From Bacillota bacterium (GTDB lineage Bacteria > Bacillota > Clostridia > Oscillospirales > Oscillospiraceae): 9,102 bases of DNA. Positions 1 through 5,381 of this stretch are shown here, one piece after another. The stretch is taken from NCBI GenBank assembly GCA_023395775.1, contig JAEWYA010000119.1, forward strand, positions 1-9,102. Reading direction: 5' to 3'. The notes under the pieces were generated by a model. It was not told the origin of the DNA. It did not search any database and worked only from the letters and a program-made list of their open reading frames with translations. The position numbers were made by a program, and so were the translations under genes. Positions within the stretch are counted from its first letter, which is position 1, and each line of letters starts with the position of its first letter.

Positions 1-231
1 GCGCTGTACAGCGCGGATCACGACCGATGGCAGGAGATTTACGACCGTCTTCCAGAGGCCGTCCGGGCGGATCTTCAAAGCAACAATTCCTACTGGGCGC
101 AGTTCCGTAACTCCGCCGCCAAAAAAGTCTCCAACAAGGTCTATGACCGCCTACTGAAAAGCTATGGCGACGAAAACGGTATGAAAAGCTATGGGATGGT
201 CGTGGACCTGCTGGTGGCGTACTACAAATAA
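1..231 (+). CDS. C-terminal 76 residues of an unrecognised protein (5' end outside window)
   Basis: Frame 1 is open from the first base to a TAA at 229-231 and encodes 76 residues. The piece is rich in charged and aromatic residues (for example WQEIYDRLPEAV and the tail DLLVAYYK), with no membrane segment, no cysteines and no motif I recognise. It looks like a soluble, mostly helical C-terminal domain. Only 18 bases separate its stop from the -35 box of the next gene, and I see no terminator hairpin between them, so some read-through into the CoA-transferase is possible. The start and most of the protein lie outside the window. The reading frame is convincing, but the function is unknown. Confidence 0.6.
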   Translation, partial: ALYSADHDRWQEIYDRLPEAVRADLQSNNSYWAQFRNSAAKKVSNKVYDRLLKSYGDENGMKSYGMVVDLLVAYYK

Positions 232-249
232 AACGCTGCCCGACCCTTC

Positions 250-279
250 TTGACTTTTCCCCACGCAAGGCGATATGAT
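250..279 (+). promoter_or_regulatory. Sigma-A promoter of the CoA-transferase gene
   Basis: TTGACT at 250-255 and TATGAT at 274-279 are separated by 18 bases, each one mismatch from the sigma-A consensus. Transcription would begin near 286. This is downstream of the in-frame ATGs at 275 and 278, so those codons would not be on the transcript. The resulting leader to GTG 341 is about 55 bases. Confidence 0.7.
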
Positions 280-326
280 GGTAAAGATCCGCAGGCCTTC
301 CGTTCCGGACGGGCTGCCGCAGGAAA

Positions 327-333
327 GGGAGGT
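327..333 (+). promoter_or_regulatory. Ribosome-binding site that fixes the CoA-transferase start at GTG 341
   Basis: GGGAGGT lies 7 bases before GTG 341. No comparable site precedes ATG 275 or ATG 278. Together with the promoter position and the N-terminal match to the family, this decides the start. Confidence 0.8.
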
Positions 334-340
334 AACTGAC

Positions 341-1672
341 GTGGATATTTTTGAGGAATATCAGGCAAAATTGCGCACGCCGGCGGAGGCGGTTCAAGCC
401 GTCAAGTCCGGCGACTGGGTGGACTATACCACCAACATGTGCTTTCCCATTCTGCTGGACGCGGCGCTGGCCGCCCGAAGGGACGAGCTGACGGATGTAA
501 AAATAAGGGGGAATTTGATTTTCTCTCCCATTCAAGTGGCGGAATGCGACCCTTCCCGGGAGCACTTTTTCTATAACACATGGCACTGCTCCGCCTATGA
601 GCGCAAGCTCTGCGACAAAGGGCTGTGCAATTATATCCCCATGATTTTCCGGAATGTAGTCCCCTATTACCGTCATTTTCTGACGGTAAATGTGGCTATG
701 ATGAGCGTGCCGCCCATGGATAAGCATGGCTATTTCAACCTCTCCTGCGCCGCGGGCGTGGCTCGAGGGATTCTCGAAAAGGCGGACATCGTCATTCTGG
801 AGGTCAACGAGCATCTGCCCCGTATTTACGGCGGATTCGACGAGTCCATCCACATTTCGGAGGTGGACTGCGTGGTGGAGGGCGAACACGCTCCCCTGCT
901 CCAGTTCCCCATTGCCAAGCCCACGGAGGAGGATGTAAAGATTGCGGAGCTGATCGTTCCGCAGATTCCCTCCGGCGCCACGCTGCAATTGGGCATTGGG
1001 GGAATGCCCAACGTGGTGGGCTCGCTGCTGGCTCAGTCCGATCTGAAGGATTTGGGAATGCACACGGAGCTGTGCGGCGACGCTTACTACGAGCTGTATC
1101 GCGCTGGGAAGCTCACGGGCGCCCGCTGCGCCATTCACCGCAACAAGGGTATGACCGGCATCGTGTTCGGCTCTCAGTCCCTGTATGACTGGGTGAACGA
1201 GAACCCCGGGGTGGTGGTGGCTCCGCTGGAATACGTCAACGCGCCGGAGACCATTGCGCGGATGGACGACATGATCTCCATCAACAGCTGCATTGCCGTG
1301 GACCTCTACGGGCAGGTCTGTGCCGAGAGCGCGGGGCTTCGCCAAATCAGCGGCACCGGGGGACAGCTGGACTATCTCACCGGCGCGGCGATGTCCCGCG
1401 GCGGCAAGGCGTTCATCTGCATGACCTCGTCGTACATGGACAAGGCCGGCGTCCGTCATTCCCGCATCCTGCCCCACTTTGGCGGGGACATCGTCACCGA
1501 TCCCCGCAGCCAGGCCTACTACATCGTTACGGAGTACGGCATAGTGAATCTGGCGGGGCGATCCACCTGGGAGCGGGCGGAAATGCTGGTGTCCATCGCC
1601 CACCCGGATTTCCGGGAGGAGCTGATTGCGGCCGCCGAGCAGCAAAAGATATGGCGGCGCTCCAACCGATGA
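341..1672 (+). CDS. but: Butyryl-CoA:acetate CoA-transferase-like protein (acetyl-CoA hydrolase/transferase family)
   Basis: Family I CoA-transferase of 443 residues, expected to be cytoplasmic, moving CoA from an acyl-CoA such as butyryl-CoA to acetate (or 4-hydroxybutyrate), the last step of butyrate formation. From GTG 341 the protein begins MDIFEEYQAKL, matching the usual start of gut butyryl-CoA:acetate CoA-transferases from memory, and its length is normal for them. Visible marks are the CoA-binding glycine loop GIGGMPN (about 218-224), the probable catalytic glutamate E243 in GMHTE, the GTGGQLD signature (about 338-344), VTEYGIVNL, and the typical ending IWRRSNR. The frame also opens at ATG 275, but that start precedes the transcript. 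It stands alone, with its own promoter and a terminator, and no crotonase, Bcd or Etf gene is beside it in this window. Family assignment is firm. Butyryl-CoA versus 4-hydroxybutyryl-CoA, propionyl-CoA or another acyl donor cannot be settled from sequence reading alone. Confidence 0.88.
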   Translation: MDIFEEYQAKLRTPAEAVQAVKSGDWVDYTTNMCFPILLDAALAARRDELTDVKIRGNLIFSPIQVAECDPSREHFFYNTWHCSAYERKLCDKGLCNYIPMIFRNVVPYYRHFLTVNVAMMSVPPMDKHGYFNLSCAAGVARGILEKADIVILEVNEHLPRIYGGFDESIHISEVDCVVEGEHAPLLQFPIAKPTEEDVKIAELIVPQIPSGATLQLGIGGMPNVVGSLLAQSDLKDLGMHTELCGDAYYELYRAGKLTGARCAIHRNKGMTGIVFGSQSLYDWVNENPGVVVAPLEYVNAPETIARMDDMISINSCIAVDLYGQVCAESAGLRQISGTGGQLDYLTGAAMSRGGKAFICMTSSYMDKAGVRHSRILPHFGGDIVTDPRSQAYYIVTEYGIVNLAGRSTWERAEMLVSIAHPDFREELIAAAEQQKIWRRSNR

Positions 1673-1744
1673 ATTGTGCCTCCACCGGTTTTAAATTCTC
1701 TGCTCACTTTGTATGATACATTCTTTAGTAGATCAGGCGAATAA

Positions 1745-1792
1745 AAAAGTCCAGCAAAGGCCGATTTATGTGTCGGCTTTTGCTGGACTTTT
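1745..1792. terminator. Bidirectional intrinsic terminator between convergent genes
   Basis: Bases 1745-1764 pair with 1773-1792 in a 20-bp stem (one G-T pair) around an 8-base loop. The plus strand ends in TTTT, and the minus strand ends in TTTTTT. It lies 72 bases after the CoA-transferase stop and about 65 bases after the stop of the minus-strand EAL gene, so it can serve both. Confidence 0.9.
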
Positions 1793-1857
1793 CTATGGCT
1801 GGCGCTGCCGGGAAAGACGATTCCCCATTCCGGCGCTCCGGAAGGGCGATATTCCCG

Positions 1858-3507
1858 TCAGCTCCGGGAAATGTAACAGGTCTCAAACTCGGCGGCGGGC
1901 ATGGGCTTTGAAAAAAAGTAGCCCTGAAGCAGCTCCGGGTGATACTTGCAGACGGTCCGCCGGATATCGGATGTTTCGATTCCCTCCACGCAGACTTGGA
2001 TTCCGGCCTGGCCGCACAGTTGAAGGATGTACTCGATAATGGCCTGATCCAGACTGCTATCCTTGATGGAGGCCACAAAGGTATGGTCAATCTTGATCCA
2101 CGGCGGCGTCAACTCCCGCAGCATGGCAATGGAGGCGTACCCGGTACCGAAATCGTCCAGCGCCAGTTTGATCCGATGCTCTGCAAAAAACTGGAAGTCA
2201 GCCTGCAATTGATCATAAGCGGTTGCCCGGCAGCTCTCCGTAAGCTCCAGAATCAACCCGTCCGCCGGCACACCGCTCCGCTCCAGCTCTTGAAGCACCA
2301 TTTCCCGAAATCCGGGCCGCCGCATTTGCAGATAGGAAATGTTGACGGAAACGGTGAAATCGGGGAGCAGCTTTCTCCACTCGGCGGCCTGACAAAGCGC
2401 CGTTCGTATGATCCAGGCGCCGACCTCATTGATGGAGCCGCTGTCCTCCAGCACGGGGATGAAATCCGCGGGAGTGACATGCGGCAGATTCGGAGCGGAA
2501 AAGCGCAACAGCGCCTCGGCCCCGAAGACGGTACCGTCCGACTCGCAGATCAGCGGCTGGTAATGCAGGGAAAACCCCTCAAAATCGTTGTTAATTGCTT
2601 TGTAAATGGCCTCCTGCAAACGAAAAAGATCCATGGATTTTCGATGGAGATTTTCCGAATAGTCGGCCATGCTGTCGTGTCCGTTCCTTTTTGCCTGTTC
2701 CAGCGCATATTCCGCTTTTGCGCGCAGGGCCTCGACTTTTTCCCCGCAGACCGGGTAGAACGCCGCACCGCAGGAAATGGAAACTCCAAACGCCGATCTG
2801 TCAGCGAGGGGGAGGGCATGGGCGATATCCCGGACTCTTTCAAAAATCCTTGCAGCCTCTTTCCCGTCGTCTCCCGAAACGACACATGCAAACTTGTCCC
2901 CGTCCATCCGATAGAACGTGCAGCCCTGGAGCTTCTGCAACTGCTGCCCCAGCGCGCATAACAGCTGATCGCCGAAAACGAAACCGTACATATCGTTGAT
3001 CCGCTTGAAGTCGTCAATGCCGAACAAAAGCAGCACGCCCCGTCGCCCAAGGGAGAGCTCCTTGTGGAAGTACCTTTGAAATTCAGAGGCGCTGAGCAGC
3101 CCGGAAACGGGGTCAAATATGGAGACGCCGCCCAGATCGGTTATCATTCCGACAAACAGGCCGGGGGAACCGTCCGGATTGCTTTCGGCGGTTCCTTTGC
3201 AGCCCACCCAGACGTATTCTCCACTGGCGTTGCGGGCGCGATATTCACAGTCGAGTCGCTTGGATTCGCCGGTCAGGACTCTTCCGATGTCCTCCAGAAA
3301 AATGCGGCGGTCGTCTGGATGAACATAGGAAGCCCAGATCTGCACCGTATTCTCAAGGTACTCGCCAGGAAGACCAAAGTAGCTCACTGCGGCGGGGGAC
3401 CATTTGGAACAGCCGCTTTTCAGATCAGCAAGGACCAGGTACAGCTTCTCGGACGCGTTGCACAAAAGATCAAAAACGCAGGATTCCAGCATATCCGAAT
3501 GTTCCAT
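1858..3507 (-). CDS. PAS - degenerate GGDEF - EAL protein, probable c-di-GMP phosphodiesterase
   Basis: A 549-residue cytoplasmic signalling protein. Residues about 10-127 form a PAS domain of the PAS_3 type (HPDDRR, YRARNASGEYVW). Residues 131-286 form a GGDEF domain that keeps the metal-site aspartates in IDDFKRIND (about 165-166) but has DGDKF at 202-206 in place of GGDEF, so the general-base glutamate is a lysine. Cyclase activity is therefore unlikely. Residues 301-541 form an EAL domain with all expected catalytic residues: E331 in EALLRF, N389 in NIS, E424 in LELTES, D451-D452 in DDFGTGY, K472 in IKID, E509 in VEGIE and Q529 in LQGYFFSKP. It should hydrolyse c-di-GMP to pGpG, with PAS and possibly GTP binding to the GGDEF domain as inputs (inference). 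No membrane segment is visible. The frame opens at 3624, but ATG 3507 has AGGGG 8 bases upstream and lies downstream of the promoter, so I chose it. Confidence 0.9.
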   Translation of the reverse strand: MEHSDMLESCVFDLLCNASEKLYLVLADLKSGCSKWSPAAVSYFGLPGEYLENTVQIWASYVHPDDRRIFLEDIGRVLTGESKRLDCEYRARNASGEYVWVGCKGTAESNPDGSPGLFVGMITDLGGVSIFDPVSGLLSASEFQRYFHKELSLGRRGVLLLFGIDDFKRINDMYGFVFGDQLLCALGQQLQKLQGCTFYRMDGDKFACVVSGDDGKEAARIFERVRDIAHALPLADRSAFGVSISCGAAFYPVCGEKVEALRAKAEYALEQAKRNGHDSMADYSENLHRKSMDLFRLQEAIYKAINNDFEGFSLHYQPLICESDGTVFGAEALLRFSAPNLPHVTPADFIPVLEDSGSINEVGAWIIRTALCQAAEWRKLLPDFTVSVNISYLQMRRPGFREMVLQELERSGVPADGLILELTESCRATAYDQLQADFQFFAEHRIKLALDDFGTGYASIAMLRELTPPWIKIDHTFVASIKDSSLDQAIIEYILQLCGQAGIQVCVEGIETSDIRRTVCKYHPELLQGYFFSKPMPAAEFETCYISRS

Positions 3508-3515
3508 TTCACCAT

Positions 3516-3520
3516 CCCCT
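3516..3520 (-). promoter_or_regulatory. Ribosome-binding site favouring start 3507 of the PAS-GGDEF-EAL gene
   Basis: On the minus strand AGGGG lies 8 bases before ATG 3507. The longer frame, opening at 3624, would begin upstream of the predicted promoter and would add 39 residues with no PAS-like content. Confidence 0.55.
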
Positions 3521-3564
3521 GATTCAAGCTGGCAGTGGATCGGGTTGTGTGCTAATATGTTGTT

Positions 3565-3593
3565 ATCGTAACACATTGCAGGAAAAAACACAA
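3565..3593 (-). promoter_or_regulatory. Candidate sigma-A promoter of the PAS-GGDEF-EAL gene
   Basis: Minus-strand TTGTGT (3593-3588) and TACGAT (3570-3565) have a 17-base spacer. The predicted start of transcription near 3558 gives a leader of about 50 bases to ATG 3507. Each box has two mismatches or fewer to consensus. Confidence 0.5.
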
Positions 3594-3755
3594 GATAGTC
3601 AAATGGGCTGTTTTTTAGTCGCATGCACGAAAAATTATTTTGCGACGGTCAGCAAAAAGTGTCCAACTTTTTGAAAGCACCTGCATCACCTCCCCCAGAT
3701 GCTTGTCCTTTCATCAGGGGAATGCGCTTTCAATGGAAATCTTAAAAAAGCAGCG
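3594..3755. other. Intergenic stretch without a supported gene
   Basis: This lies between the promoter of the EAL gene and the ilvA terminator. It holds a small hairpin, AAAAAGT (3654-3660) with ACTTTTT (3666-3672) around the loop GTCCA. A 64-codon plus-strand frame (3640-3834) crosses the ilvA terminator and has no convincing ribosome site. I see nothing else of note. Confidence 0.5.
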
Positions 3756-3801
3756 ACCCCGGAGTAGGCGGTACGATTTCTCTTGCCGCCTACTCTGGGG
3801 T
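3756..3801 (-). terminator. Probable intrinsic terminator of ilvA
   Basis: Bases 3756-3771 pair with 3786-3801 in a 16-bp stem around a 14-base loop, 26 bases past the ilvA stop. On the minus-strand RNA one pair is an A-C mismatch. The T6 run (3744-3749) comes 6 bases after the stem rather than directly after it. The hairpin is strong but the tail is displaced, so termination may be incomplete and some transcript may reach the EAL gene. Confidence 0.65.
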
Positions 3802-3826
3802 ATCCTGTTCTGCGGACCTTTTTATC

Positions 3827-5020
3827 CTACTTGAACAGCAGCTCATAGCCGTTGGAGCTCAATTCCCGCTCAATGTCATCCACATGCTGGGGGTTCCGAG
3901 TCTCCAGCACCATGGACACGATACAGGCTCCCACATCGGAGTGCTTATCCTCCCGCGCGTGGCTGACGCTGAGAATATTGGCCCCGGTGCTGGCCACGAT
4001 CTGGAGAAGCCCCAACAGACTGCCGGGCTTATCCGCAATTTTTGCGGAGAACTCGGCGATACGGCCCGATTTGGACAAGCCCTTCGTGATGATGCGGGAC
4101 AGCGTGGTCACATCCACATTTCCGCCGGAGACCAGACAGACGGTCTTCCGGTCGGTCACGTCCACTTTGCCGAACATGACGGCGGCTACCGGCGTGGCTC
4201 CCGCACCCTCGGCCACGGTCTTCTGATCCTCCATCAGCGCCAAAATCGCAGTGGCAATCTCATCGTCCTTTACAGTGACGATTTCATCCACATACCTTGC
4301 GCACAGCTCAAAAGTCAGATTTCCCGGCTTTTTCACAGCGATGCCGTCGGCAATGGTGGAAACGCCGGACAGCTCCACCGGGTGTCCCTGCTTTTGAGAG
4401 ATATACATGCTGGCCGCGCCGGATGCCTGAACGCCCACCACGCGGCAGCTGGGCTTCAGGCTTTTGATGGCGCAGGCCACGCCGCCGATCAGGCCGCCGC
4501 CGCCGATGGGAATCACCACCTGTTCTACCTCCGGCAGCTGCTCCAGAATTTCCAGGCCGATGGTTCCCTGCCCGGCCATCACCAGCTCATCGTTGAAGGG
4601 ATGGGCAAAGGTATAACCCTTTTCCTCCGTCAGCCGGGCAGCCTCAGCCGCCGCGTCGTCATACACGCCGGGAACCAAAACCACCTCCGCGCCATAGTTC
4701 CGGGTGGCCTCCACCTTGCTGATGGGAGCGCCGGCGGGCATACAGATGATGGACTTAATGCCAAGTTTTGTGGCGGACAGGGCAATCCCCTGGGCATGGT
4801 TCCCGGCGGAGCAGGCGATGACGCCGCGCTCCCGCTCCTCCGGAGTCAAAGAGCGGATTTTATTGTACGCGCCTCTCAGCTTAAACGCGCCGGTCAGCTG
4901 AAGATTCTCAGACTTAATGTATACGTTTTTTCCCAGCTTTTTCGCGGGATTCAGCGGCGTTACCCGGGCTACGCCCCTCAGCGCGGCCTGAGCATCCTGA
5001 ATCATTTCCAGAGTCAGCAT
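3827..5020 (-). CDS. ilvA: Threonine ammonia-lyase (threonine dehydratase), medium form with ACT domain
   Basis: A 397-residue cytoplasmic PLP enzyme that converts threonine to 2-oxobutyrate and ammonia, feeding isoleucine synthesis or threonine fermentation. The catalytic domain (1-320) shows the PLP lysine K47 in GAFKLRGAY, SAGNHAQG (71-78), the phosphate-binding GGGGLIGG (173-180) and SGGNVD (298-303). The C-terminal ACT domain (about 321-397, AEFSAKIADKPGSLLGLL) is a single regulatory module, as in the medium-length TdcB/IlvA form, not the two-module IlvA of E. coli. The frame stays open to GTG 5155, but ATG 5020 has AGGAGG 8 bases upstream and begins with the family-typical MLTLEMIQDAQ. 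It has its own promoter and a long leader. Whether it is biosynthetic or catabolic cannot be told here, as no other ilv gene is nearby. Confidence 0.94.
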   Translation of the reverse strand: MLTLEMIQDAQAALRGVARVTPLNPAKKLGKNVYIKSENLQLTGAFKLRGAYNKIRSLTPEERERGVIACSAGNHAQGIALSATKLGIKSIICMPAGAPISKVEATRNYGAEVVLVPGVYDDAAAEAARLTEEKGYTFAHPFNDELVMAGQGTIGLEILEQLPEVEQVVIPIGGGGLIGGVACAIKSLKPSCRVVGVQASGAASMYISQKQGHPVELSGVSTIADGIAVKKPGNLTFELCARYVDEIVTVKDDEIATAILALMEDQKTVAEGAGATPVAAVMFGKVDVTDRKTVCLVSGGNVDVTTLSRIITKGLSKSGRIAEFSAKIADKPGSLLGLLQIVASTGANILSVSHAREDKHSDVGACIVSMVLETRNPQHVDDIERELSSNGYELLFK

Positions 5021-5106
5021 GATGTTTCCCTCCTGTACGAATATTTTGGGACCAACGATGGGCGTGGGAAATATCGGCGCGCCTTTGCCTTTGTAGGCGT
5101 CCGCAT
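5014..5106 (-). CDS. Possible 30-codon leader ORF overlapping the ilvA start
   Basis: Within the ilvA leader, ATG 5106 opens a 30-codon frame, preceded by AGGA at a 6-base spacing. It runs through the ilvA ribosome site and stops at TGA 5016-5014, just inside ilvA, in a different frame, so translational coupling is possible. The predicted peptide is basic (MRTPTKAKARRYFPRP...) and is not enriched in isoleucine, valine or leucine, so it does not look like a classical attenuation peptide. It could well be chance. Confidence 0.2.
   Translation of the reverse strand: MRTPTKAKARRYFPRPSLVPKYSYRRETSC
5029..5034 (-). promoter_or_regulatory. Strong ribosome-binding site fixing the ilvA start at 5020
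   Basis: Minus-strand AGGAGG lies 8 bases before ATG 5020. The upstream in-frame GTG 5155 has no such site. Confidence 0.85.
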
Positions 5107-5173
5107 GACAGGTCCTGCCTGTAATCCGCCTAAATAGTGTATCCGAAACAGGCACAAAGTCGCACTCGTTTGT
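5041..5173 (-). promoter_or_regulatory. Structured 5' leader of ilvA (candidate cis-regulatory RNA, class unknown)
   Basis: From the predicted transcription start near 5177 to ATG 5020 is about 157 bases. Three foldable elements are visible on the minus-strand RNA. First is a hairpin ACAAA/TTTGT (5173-5169 with 5158-5154). Second is a two-part stem: outer TAGGCG/CGCCTA (5132-5127 with 5099-5094) enclosing inner ACAGG/CCTGT (5122-5118 with 5112-5108) with a lopsided internal loop. Third is ATATTT/AAATAT (5074-5069 with 5046-5041) enclosing CCCACG/CGTTGG with one mismatch, ending 6 bases before the ribosome site. No T-run follows any hairpin, so any control would more likely act on translation or stability than on termination. 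I do not recognise a T-box, ykkC or other known riboswitch core. Confidence 0.4.
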
Positions 5174-5183
5174 CCTTTACGCA

Positions 5184-5212
5184 ATTATACGGTTGCTGGA
5201 AGAAAATTGCAA
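5184..5212 (-). promoter_or_regulatory. Near-consensus sigma-A promoter of ilvA
   Basis: Minus-strand TTGCAA (5212-5207) and a perfect TATAAT (5189-5184) are separated by 17 bases. Transcription would start near 5177. With the hairpin at 5290-5319 upstream, this makes ilvA a transcription unit independent of cstA. Confidence 0.8.
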
Positions 5213-5289
5213 TGCGCAGTACTTCCAAAGGTTCGCACTCCGGATAGGCATTCTTACGAAAATTCCGAATGATCTCGCCGTACGATAAA

Positions 5290-5319
5290 GCAGGACCGCA
5301 GCTTTTGCTGCGGTCCTGC
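5290..5319 (-). terminator. Terminator of cstA
   Basis: A perfect 13-bp stem, GCAGGACCGCAGC (5290-5302) with its complement (5307-5319), surrounds a 4-base loop. It lies 62 bases past the cstA stop. On the minus strand it is followed by only TTTAT, a weak U tract, but the hairpin is very stable. The remaining bases 5320-5381 contain a small CCGCG/CGCGG hairpin and nothing else I can name. Confidence 0.7.
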
Positions 5320-5381
5320 CCTTCTGTATGAACTCACCGCGTCCTGCCGCGGCGGGCCAAAAAGGATTGGAGAGAGTAATC

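Noticed and set aside
275..340. 22-residue N-terminal extension of the CoA-transferase from ATG 275
   Set aside because: It starts within the promoter -10 box, has no ribosome site, and adds residues absent from the family; GTG 341 is far better supported.
1713..2039. 108-codon plus-strand frame after the CoA-transferase
   Set aside because: It begins just before and reads through the 20-bp terminator, then lies antisense to the EAL gene.
1939..2961. 340-codon open frame on the plus strand
   Set aside because: It is antisense to the GGDEF-EAL gene and has no domain of its own.
3640..3834. 64-codon plus-strand frame
   Set aside because: It runs through the ilvA terminator and over the ilvA stop codon, with no ribosome site and no recognisable content.
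3884..5137. 417-codon open frame on the plus strand
   Set aside because: It is antisense to ilvA, with no recognisable domain and no ribosome site, whereas the minus strand encodes a complete threonine ammonia-lyase.
5021..5155. 45-residue N-terminal extension of IlvA from GTG 5155
   Set aside because: It has no ribosome site, the extension is not seen in this enzyme family, and AGGAGG sits 8 bases before ATG 5020.
5021..5177. T-box or ppGpp/ykkC riboswitch upstream of ilvA
   Set aside because: There is no T-box sequence (AGGGTGG..ACC), no ykkC-type core and no terminator with a T-run in the leader.
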